Of a DNA stretch of 64,000 nt, positions 44,595 through 55,069 are shown one piece after another. Both the position numbers and the translations under genes were made by a program. Origin of the DNA: Narthecium ossifragum (taxonomy: Eukaryota; Streptophyta; Magnoliopsida; Dioscoreales; Nartheciaceae); the NCBI GenBank assembly GCA_963920575.1, contig OY986965.1, positions 5,411,134 through 5,475,133 of the forward strand. Reading direction: 5' to 3'. The notes under the pieces are model-generated. The model did no database searches. It was not told where the DNA came from and saw only the letters and a program-made list of their open reading frames with translations. Each line of letters begins with the position of its first letter. Position 1 is the first letter of the stretch.

Positions 44595-45152
44595 TTACGT
44601 CGGTTTCATGGTATTCAATTGGTATCTTCGGCATCCTCGCCCACACAGAGCCTTTTGGAAACTGGAAGCATCTGGACAACAGTCCTCCTCCCACCTGATA
44701 AGGGATAGCATCAATCCTCCAACATTCCAGGGCCCTTTCGTTAGAACAAAGTGCATATCCTCTAGGGTGGAAAACTTGAATACAAAGACCCCATCTGGCA
44801 TATCCACAACATGGAATGCATGCTCTGTACTCCATAGCATCACCAACTTCCTCTTCAGCACCTCCAGCGGAATCCGGCCACTCATGAACATTCCAAAAAG
44901 GGAGAACTCCCATTTCTTGGAACACCTATCCATCAACTCATCGTCCAGATACACATTTGCATAGAGTGTTCCCAGCCGAGCAATGTCCTCCAGCGTGACA
45001 ATCACTGGCTTAGGCCTCTGTTTTGCGGCCGCCGCATAAGATCGTCCACCCCATGGAACTCGTGTGTCAACACCCGTCACACCCACCCCATCCGGCTTAG
45101 CCGGCACCGGAAGGACAGGGTCCCCATTCCCACACTCACTCAGCACAGCCAT
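44595..45152 (-). pseudogene. LINE ORF1 N-terminal fragment (DUF4283) antisense to RPS21
   Basis: Starts MAVLSECGNGDP at 45150 and carries the DUF4283 core: VTLEDIARLGTLYANVYLDD, KKWEFSLFGMFMSGRIPLEV, LWSTEHAFHVVDMPDGVFVF, FKFSTLEDMHFVLTKGPWNV. A frameshift near 44650 leads to VWARMPKIPIEYHET, where similarity ends. It has an ORF1 start but no 3' part and no poly(A), the reverse of normal 5' truncation. It ends roughly where the LINE at 36196-43072 begins, so the two may be halves of one insertion. Confidence 0.82.
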
Positions 45153-45597
45153 CTATGTTTAACTTTTCACTTTGTCTCTCCATGATTGCTTCTCTAATTG
45201 GTAAAAAGAAAGTGACTTGTTGTTGTTTAGTATGACAATACGAGCACAAGCTTCTACTGTGATAGAAGTCTCCACCATCTACTGCGAGGAAGCAAAGAAA
45301 TTTGAAGTTAAATCAGGGGCTAAACTTAGCGTTCAATTGTTCCTGTGGTACTTAGATTGGGTTTTAAGAGAAAGCCAACAATTTTGATAATTGGCAATCT
45401 TCAAATGCATCATCTCCCAATAGAAATTTTACTCATTGATTTCGTGTATTAATTTAGAAATAGAATATACAGGATTCATCAAAGTCGAACTTATTAGTTT
45501 TTTTGGTGCCTTATTTACTTTGCATCCTTGGTTTTTATTCTTCAGATCGTTGTTGTCTTCGTTACCACCTTGCTGTGTGATCAGTTCCACTTGCAAG
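45153..45597 (+). promoter_or_regulatory. 3' end of the RPS21 5'UTR intron and leader
   Basis: AT-rich DNA ending in a strong acceptor (TTTTTATTCTTCAG, 45545), then 52 bp of leader up to the ATG at 45598. No coding. It shows that the start codon lies in a second or later exon. Confidence 0.6.
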
Positions 45598-46909
45598 ATG
45601 CAGAACGAAGAGGGCAAGGTTGTGGATCTTTATATTCCTAGGAAATGGTGAGTATTGCTATGCCATGTTCTTCTTTGTATTTATTTAAATCTTGCTTTTT
45701 GTTCACAAAAGCAATTTTGATTGAGCCAAATACCTAGCATGTTTTTGCTTTCTAAATTGCTGTTTTTGCAGTTCGGCGACGAACAGGCTCATTACTGCCA
45801 AGGACCATGCGTCTGTCCAAATTAATGTTGGGCACGTGGATGAAAATGGAGTTTACAGTGGCCAGTTCACAACTTTTGCCCTTTGTGGTTTTATTCGAGC
45901 TCAGGTTTGTACTCTCATTCCTTCTAGTTAATTGTATTATTGGGCAAACTTTTCATTGTGCATCATGGTAGTTTACTGTCTTCTGAGCACCTAGTTTTTC
46001 TATTTCTTGGTGGTTTTATTTTTTTGGGTTTGTTTTGTCTATCCTTTTTGTGTGCATCTGCTTTTCAGCTCTCAAAATACGGTTTCTTGGAAACTTGGTA
46101 CTCAGAAAAAAAAAAAAATGTAGATAGATTGTATCAATGCTTTGCGGTTTGGGAATATTTATATTTTTGTCACCTGTTGCCCGCTACTAGAATTGTTGCC
46201 CGCTACTAGAATTATCGCTAGCACGATTCTTGGCCCCCTTTCACCCTTCCAATAGATGTCCAAAGGACACAAAACAACGAAGTATGATTAAATCTGCGGT
46301 AGTTGCTTTTGTTCTGTTTTGTCTGATGGTTGCCAGCTATTGTTTTGACATTGAGTTTCACCTCTGACTTCCCTTTTTTTTCCCCTAATCTCTATCTCAA
46401 GGATTAACGCACCTCCAGTATTTTAAAATTATGCCAAAATTTGAGGAGGGTTCTATCATAGAACTTTAGGTTATGACTGCGAACTCATCCAATTCACCTT
46501 TTTAAGTTGATCTTTCCTCATGTCATCTGGGGTTTGCTGCTGCTTGAATTTTTGTGAAATACATATGGTTCCGTCTGGGGTGAATTGGCAATTGATTGCT
46601 TTTGAGAAAGTCCTTGCTCTATTTACATATGATTGCTCTCCTGCCTTTTCCTCCCCGAAAGTTGTTATTTCAAATGATATCTTGGCTCACCTTGGTGAGC
46701 TCAAATCTGGCATCTGCTCATTGCTTGTTTTTCCTGATTGCTGCCCTATCTTCTTGTAATGGACCACCCAATCAAAAGACTCCGTGTTGTTACTGTGATT
46801 CAACAATTTAGTTTAATCCTAGCAATACCTTCTGGCTTCGCAGGGAGATGCTGATAGCGCTCTGGACAGGCTTTGGCAGAAGAAGAAAGTTGAAGTCCGC
46901 CAGCAGTAG
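45598..46909 (+). CDS. RPS21: 40S ribosomal protein S21 (eS21), three coding exons
   Basis: Coding exons 45598-45647, 45772-45904 and 46844-46909 give exactly 82 residues, the plant eS21 length. The start [17 protein letters not shown], the middle [20 protein letters not shown] / [20 protein letters not shown] and the end [20 protein letters not shown] plus Q are the family sequence without gaps. eS21 is a small-subunit component of the cytosolic ribosome, located near the platform/mRNA exit side. The Cys codon of RKC is split across intron 1, as TG|T. The 5'UTR intron region is crowded with an LTR-related segment and an antisense LINE fragment. The last intron and the 3'UTR share a 32-bp duplication. 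The coding exons are intact, so the gene is probably functional. Confidence 0.95.
46804..46835 (+). repeat. 32-bp direct repeat, copy 1 (before the last RPS21 exon)
   Basis: CAATTTAGTTTAATCCTAGC through TACCTTCTGG, ending 8 bp before the last exon at 46844. An identical copy lies 120 bp downstream. Confidence 0.95.
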
Positions 46910-46923
46910 GAACATTGGTGTTG

Positions 46924-46955
46924 CAATTTAGTTTAATCCTAGCAATACCTTCTGG
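46924..46955 (+). repeat. 32-bp direct repeat, copy 2 (in the RPS21 3'UTR)
   Basis: Identical to 46804-46835. It starts 15 bp after the RPS21 stop codon, so the final exon sits between two identical 32-mers. Confidence 0.95.
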
Positions 46956-47885
46956 TTTTCGAAATGTTCTAAGAGAGCGGACATGACTCTGGATTGAATC
47001 ATTGATGTATTAGGGTTACTTCTTGAGGTTTTTTGTTTGGTCACTGAATCTTGATTCAATGAGGTGTAGTATGAATGCACAGACCTTTGAATGCTATTTG
47101 ATCTTTTGGGCCGTCTAAACTATCCCTCTTTGATTGTTGTGCGCTATTACCTTGCTGGTGACAATAGTGTTGCATCCATTCAAGCTTGTATATCAGCCCA
47201 TTGTTAGCGAGCCGGGCCAGAAATTTTTTAGCATCTAATCGAGCTAGAATTAGAAAGGTCGGTAATATCGTTAAAAAACTGATTTTGGGCAACCACAAAG
47301 TTATTAATGTGATTGGTGATTCAATTGGAAAAAAAAAGGAGACTAATGTGTAAGGAGGTGCGAAGTGCTCTATTAAAATGGCCCAATAATCATACTGCTT
47401 TAAATCAAATCAGGACATGGCTTCCGTATCCGTCGTCCAGACCTCCTCACAATTAAGTATGTTAACAGGAAGGCTCCCTTAATCCCCTCCGGTGTGCTTT
47501 TCTCATGCCCGCCTCTGCTTTTTGAGTGGATTCTTTCACAAAGGTTAGCAGCATCAGCTACGAGCATATATAAAAAACATAACAATTCACACCAGAGGAA
47601 TGGATACATAGTTGCCATTCCAATTACTTCTTAATTGAGAAGGATAAAAGGAGAATTTAATCAACATTAATATCTTCTGCCTTACTATCTAAACAAATAA
47701 CCCTCGGTATGTTTGCGTTCCAAGTAAAAATTAACGAAAAGTTAATCGTGCTTGCATTGGAAGTATTTTTTTTTGGGTTTTTTTTTGCATATAGCTACCC
47801 TATTTTCATTATATTAAAGACGGCATCTATTTTGAAAATTGCATCCCGGTACCTCTCGATTATGCATGCATTGGCACCCAGTACC
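46956..47885. other. RPS21 3'UTR end and intergenic DNA
   Basis: AT-rich, with no coding recognised. Confidence 0.55.
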
Positions 47886-48292
47886 TTTTTTTTTTTTATG
47901 AGTTGAGCCCGTAGGCTAGAACTACAAAAACTTATCCAGCGCCGGTTGGCCATCCTCCGGTTCCCAAACAATAGGAACCCTGGAGGATCGACATGACCGA
48001 GCTATACCATCAGCTATTACATTTTCACCCCGTGGGATAGGAGTAAACAAAACAGATCCCAAAATGGACGACTGAAGCCAAATATCACACACAATTTCCT
48101 CTATACCTGGCGTCCAAACCCGTCGTCCGTTAAGGACATCAATAGCATGCCGTGAGCCTGACTCGACGACAAAGCTACGCATACCATCCACCTTTGCATA
48201 TTATAATGCAAGCAAAATAGCCTTCAATTCTGCATGAATGACCGAATTGGCACAAATTGGCTCTCCAATAGCCCACCTGTGGTCACTGTGAG
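47886..48292 (-). mobile_element. 5'-truncated LINE fragment (RNase H end)
   Basis: T run at 47886-47897 is the poly(A) tail on the minus strand. The minus frame reads MRSFVVESGSRHAIDVLNGR, then VLFTPIPRGENVIADGIARS and ends DGQPALDKFL. That is the C-terminal part of a plant LINE RNase H. No TSD could be matched. Confidence 0.8.
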
Positions 48293-48517
48293 TGGGCCAA
48301 AAATGTAGAATTATAAAGAAGCAAAAAATTCTTATGATGTTTTCACACACACCATTTTGCTTTCTAACAGATAATCATCAATGAATACAGAAGAACTATG
48401 AAAGGAAAAGAAAAGACTATAACTACTGAGGTCTTGCAGCTATGTTAACTACTGATCTGAACTGCTTGACCCTGCAAGGGAAGGGATTCGAAGGATTCCT
48501 TGGTGGGTGCGGCTATC
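48293..48517. other. host flank left of the MULE
   Basis: No recognisable gene. The last about 50 bp stay open in one frame that also continues past the MULE and the 53-kb LINE once both are removed (see findings). Confidence 0.4.
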
Positions 48518-49047
48518 CGCACCACCGTTTCGACTCAACACACCACACCATTTTTCATACCCAAAAGACTCATGGGTGATATGTCCAAACTAACCTTCTG
48601 AAATACAATACACCACAAAACCTAATCTACCATAAGATTTATTTCTCAATACACCACAACACCACATCTTCTCCTACCTCTAACCATCATCTTCTCCTTC
48701 TCTTACTACCGAATTTTCACCTCCAATCCCTAACCATCTCCTCCCTCCAAGCCCTAGGTCTTCAAGTTACTCACTCCCCCTCCCTCCAAGCCCTAGGTCT
48801 TCAAGTTATTCTATCTTCTTTCTTATCCTCCAACACATTCACATTATACTCCAAACCATCTCCTCCAACCTTAGGTTTTCAACTCACACAAGCCCTCCCC
48901 ATTATAAATTGTCAATCCAAGGTGTATTAGGTCGAAATGGATGGAGAAGACGAATGCTGGAGCGAAGGAGACGAGAAAAGGCGCTCAAAAAATGTACATT
49001 TCCTATTCTCTTGTTTTTTTTTTGTCCTTCCCGGATCGCGTTTTGAT

Positions 49048-49240
49048 CGGTAATATCAGATCGACAGAAAACGTCAACGTATCGGTATGTAGAACCCGAT
49101 ACTTTGGCTTAATGTACCGGTAACATAGTACCGATTAGTATGCTATGTATACCGGGACGTATCCACCGAAACTATAACTTATATACCGGTAAAATGGTAC
49201 CGATTAATACGTTAGTATACCGGTACCATTGTACCGATGT
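49048..49240. repeat. left subterminal repeat cluster of the MULE
   Basis: About ten variants of ATACCGGTA, GTACCGAT and ATCGGTAT occur in both orientations within 190 bp. Subterminal arrays like this are typical transposase or host-factor binding zones in DNA transposons. Confidence 0.75.
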
Positions 49241-49288
49241 GAACACAGTGTTGACTACCTGCCTTACTAACTCTTTGCTTACATTCAG

Positions 49289-50873
49289 GAGCATGTTTCT
49301 ACTGATGCGAGCGGTGTAGGAGCTATAATTACTCACGACTACACCTTGGAATTCACGACCAGTACGGTATGTTGTTAAATCGCTATATCTTGCCGGACGA
49401 CAACTAGGTCTAAACTTCATTAACACAATTCTTATTGTTTGGTTATAGATATTTCAAAGTCGACAAGCACTTGTCCAATGGGTACAGACAGTTGGGAGGC
49501 AGAATGGGCTGGTGATTGTGACAAAGAATTCAGAGGCCGGGGGGTGTGGTAGAAAGCCGAGGATTACCTTGGCATGTGAGCGCAGTGGAGAGTATCGAAA
49601 AACTGTGAAGAAAGATGATAGCGGGAAGAAAAAATTTGCCAATCGAAAGAAAAAATCCGTCGACTCCGGGACGAAGAAGTGTGGATGTCCTTTCAAGCTT
49701 CAGGGTGTGAAGCTTGTATCTGATGATGATTGGATGCTAAGAGTTCTTTGCGGAGTCCACAATCACACCCATGCGGATCAGCTCGAGGGTCACTCGTTCG
49801 CGGGAAGATTATCTGCTGAACAAAATGATATGGTGGTTACGATGTCAGCAAACCTAGTGAAGCCACGGCAAATCCTGAACACTATAAAGCAACAAGATCC
49901 TGAAAACGTATCCACCATGAAGACCATCTACAATACACGCCAAAGGAATAGGGTGATTGAAAAGGCTGGGAGATCAGAGATGCAGCAACTATTGAAGCAT
50001 CTAAATGAGTTTGGATACGTTGAGTATCATACGGTTCGAGAAGACACAGACGCTGTGAGGGACGTATTCTGGGCACACCCTGTGTCTATTGATTTAGTCC
50101 GTGCATTTCCCGAGGTGTTGATTATGGATTGCACCTACAAGACCAATAGATATCGACTTCCACTGCTAGAGATTGTTGGCGTCACGTCGACGAGTATGAC
50201 ATTCGCCGCAGCTTTTGCCTACATGGAGTGTGAGAAGGAGGACAGGTACACATGGGCTTTGAAAATATTAAGGACATTGTTGGAAGGATGCCCAATGCCA
50301 CGCGTTGTGGTGACGGACCGAGAACTGGCTTTGATGAACGCTATCAGCTCGGTCTTTCCGGAGTCCAAAAGCATGCTATGTAGATGGCATATCCAAAAGA
50401 ACGTAGAGCTCAGCTGCAAACACATTTTCGAAACTGCAGATAAAGCCGACTTGTTTATGACAATGTGGAAATTGGTTGTAACTGCATCTACCGAGGAGGA
50501 GTACAAGAAACACTTGGAGACACTAGAGACATCTTTTTGCGGTTACCCAGCAGCTTCTAAATATGTTCGGGAATCGTGGCTGGATGGCTTCAAAGAATTG
50601 TTCGTCAGTGCTTGGACTGACGAATATATGCATTTTGGCAATCACACTACAAACAGGGTAGAGAGTGCACATGCCAAGTTAAAGAGGCATCTCGGGGCAT
50701 CCAGCTGCAGTTTTGACACCCGATCAGGATGGTACGGCTCGACGTGCTCCCCGCTGCTTATGGTGTCGAGGAAAAAGCTAATATCATCACGAGGGAAGGG
50801 GGCTCCTCTATGTCTGATGTATGGGTCCCACACAACCTGCAACCATACTCATAGTAAGGGAATCAATATTTGA
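49289..50873 (+). pseudogene. MULE transposase (FAR1-like), C-terminally truncated
   Basis: Exons 49289-49366 and 49449-50873 join in frame (...TLEFTTST then IFQSRQALVQWVQTVGRQNG). A FAR1-type zinc region follows (CGCPFKL with the HNH of CGVHNHTHADQ). The MULE catalytic domain has Asp in VLIMDCTYKTNRYRLPLLEI, Asp in VVVTDRELALMNAI, the MLCRWHIQKNV motif and the Glu of NRVESAHAKLKRHL, so the DDE triad is present. After LGASSCSFDT (about 50720) the reading leaves the family and stops at 50873. The C-terminal SWIM zinc finger is missing. A possible start codon is at 48937, but its exon does not join in phase by my reading. The enzyme would cut TIR ends. Confidence 0.9.
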
Positions 50874-50930
50874 TCACTACTGAATATATTACAAAATTCA
50901 ACACGGATTCAGACAAAGATTACAACTCAC

Positions 50931-52195
50931 CTGATGTCTACTCAGGGAATCAATCTGTGCGCGCCATTGTAGCAGAGCCATTTCCGGATCCTGACCTGGA
51001 TCTTTGTGATCCAGCCACGCAAGAGCAGTCGGCGCGTCAACCGTGTATTCTGGGTCGGGCTGTGGCTTTATAATTACCGGGAGGTGATCATATATCCATG
51101 CCTGCATTGATTTTAAAAATGTGGGTCAGTCACAATTATTGGTATTATATCACAAAGCAGATGTTTTAAAAGTACGTACCTCCACCAGAGTCAAGTATCC
51201 GCCAATTGCCCTTGTCCCCCATCGACTGGCAGAGCCAAGCATGTGATAGAGGTAGACGAGGCCGGCGGCACCCCACGCATACTCACACACGGTATCCAAG
51301 TCCGTGAGGGCAGAAAGGCAGGACACGTGAACCTTCGACCCCGACTTGTCGCAAAAAGGGTGCAACCCAGCAGATACATAATGTATGCCTTGACAGAGCA
51401 CTCCAGGCCGACCTTGCGGAGAGTGCACTCTCTCCTCAGCCAGGTCATACTAACTGACAGCCCTCTCCCATCCAACTGGCTCGCGGCCTCTGCTTCACTG
51501 ACTCCCAAATGAACCTTCATAAGCGCTTTCAGCTGGGAGACTTTCAGCTTGCACTCTTCAAGCGGCCTACCGGCGACGGGGATGCCCAGTATACGGCTCA
51601 CGTCACCCAAAGTTATCGTCATCTCTCCACAGGGCAGGTGGAACGTGTTCGTCTCCGGATGCCACCTCTCGACGAACGCCGACACCAGGGCACTGCTTAT
51701 AGTCTTGTAAGAACACACCGTCAGATTTGCTAGACCGGTGGCCTCTACGGCATTCTTAAAGTCTTGCCGTTCGATGCCGTCCCATTTCGAAGTGGACAGC
51801 CCATGCGCATAAATTTTTAGTGGCCCACGCTCCTACGTTGAGAAGGGGAAAAGTGAGCAGACTTTGATATAAACACGGCATGATATAAAAAAAACTCAGC
51901 CTTTTTTTACCGCTCCAGCCCATATCCGATATGCCACGTGTGTTTTGAACTCCGTCAAAACCGACCGGTCAACAGGCCCACCAGGGATGGGTGCCTCGTC
52001 GTCAGACACCTCTTCCTCTTCACCAGGGCCAGCAACCATCAAGGCATCCTCTGGGATCTCCTCTGGAATCTCCTCAGGTACCGCTCTCCTCCTCCTAGCT
52101 GAGGCCGTCGGCCGGTCAACGCGGGCCGATGAAGATATCGAGGCCGCCGAAGATGAAGAGGCTCCAGCGGGTGCTTTTCCCCTTGGATGAACCAT
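50931..52195 (-). pseudogene. plant mobile domain (PMD) protein of the MULE, one frameshift
   Basis: Three minus-strand exons: 52195-51911, 51832-51180 and 51101-50931. Exon 1 has a Ser/Ala-rich, acidic N-terminus ending FKTHVAYRIWAG. Exon 2 holds the PMD core: YKTISSALVSAFVERWHPET, NTFHLPCGEMTITLGDVSRI, LGIPVAGRPL, then GSKVHVSCLSALTDLDTVCE, YAWGAAGLVYLYHMLG and GGYLTLVE. Exon 3 continues AWIYDHLPVIIKPQ. PMD proteins such as MAIN and MAIL1 act in silencing and genome stability, and transposon-encoded relatives are known. Exon 2 is one base short in an A5 run at 51353-51357. With one more base the three exons would be 95, 218 and 57 codons, all in phase. Confidence 0.85.
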
Positions 52196-52237
52196 TTAAC
52201 TGTTTTGAAAAAGAAATGCAAAGATTAGTAGAGTGTT

Positions 52238-52485
52238 TCGGTATCCATATACCGGTAATTAAACGTTCTTAACGGTACCTAAGTACCGGTAATAAAGCAT
52301 ACATAGCGGTAGTAAGTTACCGATAGTTTCCAAAGAATATCGGTACATTGATACCGAACAAGGTCTTTTCCATTCAGCAACAAACGTATTGATCGGTATC
52401 TATGTACCGATCAACAATCCTATACTATCGGTGACTATGTACCGATATTATAGAGAATCATTCGGTTGTCTTGTACCGATTGATA
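52238..52485. repeat. right subterminal repeat cluster of the MULE
   Basis: About a dozen ATACCGGTAA, GTACCGAT and ATCGGTA words in both orientations mirror the left cluster. They lie upstream of the PMD gene start, so they could also act as its promoter region. Confidence 0.75.
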
Positions 52486-52889
52486 CGTATAAAACTGAAA
52501 GGTCGGAACCCATTGGAAAAATTTGAAAACCTTGGAAAAAAACGCATTCGGAGAACAATGCTGCAAAACCAATGCTAGGTATGCAAAGAAAATGCATTTC
52601 ATGCAACAAGAAATGAAAAACTCACTTGTCCCCTCACCTCACTCGACGGTTCTCACTCGACGGACTCGACGGAGGCGTGGGTAGCTCGCCGGCGAGGCTC
52701 TGTCGCGGGTGTAGGGAGGCTGGCAACGTTCGCGAGACACACAACTGGGAAGGTGGAGGGAGATGGTCGGGAGAGTGAAGAGAGGGAGAGACTTCGGTAG
52801 AAGAGGGAGGGAGGAAGTCTCGGTAGAAGAGGGGAAGAAGGTAGAGGCTGGAGTGGGCTGAGGGGTAGTGTAGGTATTTTGGGTTTTGT

Positions 52890-52912
52890 TTAGGGTTTAG
52901 GGTTTAGTGTGG
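52890..52912 (+). repeat. short interstitial telomere-type repeat
   Basis: Three consecutive TTTAGGG-like units (GTTTAGGGTTTAGGGTTTAG) within the right arm of the MULE. They are telo-box-like and too short to be telomeric. Confidence 0.8.
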
Positions 52913-53119
52913 TGTGGGGTTTGAGGGTAGTTTAGGTAAGTACATTTATTTTGTGTAGTGTGTTGAGTGAAACTTGGGGTTTTCAAACTTGGGCTGGGGT
53001 GTGTAGAGTAAATGTGGTGTGTTGAGTCGAAACGGTGGTGCGGTGCTGGTAGCCAATCTCCTGGGCAGCCAGCCATCTCAAGCAACACAATGAAGCAAGG
53101 GTGCCAGCTTGAACAATCT

Positions 53120-53676
53120 AGTATGCACCAGGACCCAGGGAGGCTTGGAGAGAGTTCTCCATTATCAGGTGCGATGCCTCGTTTTGGGGAGGGGACGCTG
53201 GTCTGGGTGTTGTATGTTGGAATGCGGCAGGAGGGCTTGAGTGGTGGTTCTCGACAGGTGGGAGAGCAGCTGATGCCAGGGAGACGGGACTAGATGCGTT
53301 GGTCAGTGGGGTGGACTTAGCTCGCAGCAGGGGCTGTGAAGGAGTGCTATTAGAATCTGACTCGAGGGACCTGGTGGAGTGGGTGAATGGCAGACAACAA
53401 TGGCCGGGTGCCCTCAATGGCAGACTGTAGGACCTTTGTTGGAGAGCTGCACAACTGAAGGAAATTCACATCCGTTTTGTTCCGCGCGAACTCAATGGAG
53501 TAGCGGATGAGCTTGCGCGGGCGGCGAGAGGTCGATGGGTAGCATAGTTCTGTGTAGGGGCCCCGGGAGCCCCATAGAGAGAGTTTGGGAGATAGGGTGT
53601 TAGCCCAGTTTTGTTGTATTTTATTTTCACCAGCCTTATGACTCAGCTTGTCAAAAAAAAGTATGCACCAGGACCC
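53120..53676 (+). mobile_element. 5'-truncated LINE with perfect 16-bp TSD
   Basis: GTATGCACCAGGACCC is duplicated at 53121-53136 and 53661-53676. Between them 53137-53660 is LINE 3' sequence with an A8 tail. One frame reads LLESDSRDLVEWVNGRQQWP, a stop at about 53429, then QLKEIHIRFVPRELNGVADE LARAARGRWVA. This is the RNase H end of ORF2. The copy was inserted directly next to the MULE, into the same host segment. Confidence 0.93.
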
Positions 53677-55069
53677 TCCTCATCCCCTACAAGCACTGGG
53701 ACATACCCTCTGGGGACTCCAGACTTCCTGCCCACCTCTTCCTTCTCTGATAACTCCACTCTAATAATTGATGCAGTTCTACTAGCTATAGATTTGGTGT
53801 ATTTAAAGTGGATTAATAAAAATCTTCTTTGGTTTTCCAAGCGCCACTGGCCTTACAAGATGCCTGAAAGACCCCAAAGGGAGAATGACAGAGATTATTA
53901 ATGACTTGAAAATATGAATAGAAAATTGTTTGTTGTTTCCGTCGACAAATTAATATCCTCGGCATTATCCAGGTGAGATCCATTGGTTGATTTCATAGAA
54001 AAAAATTAAGGATGTTGACCCCAGCTCAACCCATAATTTCTAGGAAAGTTCACAAGTTTGATTGTGATAAGGAACCGTCCTTCCTTGGCCATTGTGAGTT
54101 TCATAGATAATACTCAATGCTGACGAGCATTGATATGGCTGAGTTTGCTTACAACAGCAGAGTAAATTCTCCCACCTGTCCTGTTTTTCTCAATCTTATA
54201 TCTCGGACTAGAAATTATGACTTAAAACGGCTTATTAGTCGTCATCGGGCAGCCACGAAATGATATATTAATCTACTACTAATAATAAGCTGTTTCATAG
54301 CAGTTCCATCTATGACTTCATTGTCAAAGACCAGGTCTGCCCGTTCTGACTTAAGTACCTCTCTATTAGGATTCGACAGCTCAGTACTTGTGAAACACTT
54401 ATAATTACTCGCAGGTACGATGTCTCTTTGAAAAAAACGAAAAACAAATTGTTCCGACGGAACCTTCAATTGAGGCTTGGTCTATTAGGGGTATTTGGCT
54501 GCACCCGAATGAGTGGAATCGTGCGAACAAGCAGCATCAGATGATTCTAGTTCGGCCGATTTCAATGTATGGTAATACGTGAACCATTGGAACCCGCATC
54601 CCGTGATTCCTGTGATCCCGAAAAATCAGGAAGCGCGGCGTCCGCTCGAATCTAGTTGACGCCGCCGTTCGAATGGAGCCGGCGGGTGCCATTCCATGAT
54701 TTCCATCCACAACGAGGCGCCCGACGGGTACCATTCCACGGGCTCCATCCACAACGGGCGGCAAAACGTATGAGACCATGTTTGATTGTCATGAGAATTG
54801 GGATGTGAATGGTAATATGAATGGGAACATGATTGGGAACGAATTGAAACTGGAATTAGAATTGAAATTGGAATTAGAACTGAAAAGGAATTGTGATTGT
54901 TTGGTACGTCAACAACTGAATGAAACTTGTAAGTGTTTGGTATACATAATAAACATGAGAACTGGAATGAGAATATAAATTAAAGACCAAAATACCCCTT
55001 ACGCTACTAGCATAGATTTACGAATATATTTATGTATGTATATGTATTTGCATTAGCTTGGCTTATTTG
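53677..55069. other. intergenic DNA with weak TE traces
   Basis: No gene recognised. About 54125-54200 reads TSIDMAEFAYNSRVNSPTCP, similar to the AEFAYN motif of gypsy integrases, and may be a very old relic. About 54780-54960 is rich in GGAATTAGAATTGAAATTGG words, like a MITE interior. Confidence 0.4.

Larger units (their letters stand above)
48518..53043. mobile_element. Mutator-like element encoding a transposase and a PMD protein
   Basis: The left end CCGCACCACCGTTTCGACTC continues AACACACCACA (48518-48548) and is repeated, inverted and without mismatch, at 53013-53043. The 9-bp flanks TGCGGCTAT and TGCTGGTAG match at six of nine positions, a decayed TSD. Inside are a FAR1/MULE-type transposase (+) and a plant mobile domain gene (-) that converge. 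Near both ends lie clusters of ATACCGGTA / GTACCGAT words (49048-49240 and 52238-52485). A duplicated CCAAGCCCTAGGTCTTCAAG block lies at about 48745-48805. Both genes are damaged, so the copy is probably dead. Confidence 0.88.

Noticed and set aside
54125..54200. AEFAYNSRV-like peptide as a gypsy integrase
   Set aside because: Only about 20 residues resemble the motif and nothing around it does. Too little to call an element, so it was left as a remark.
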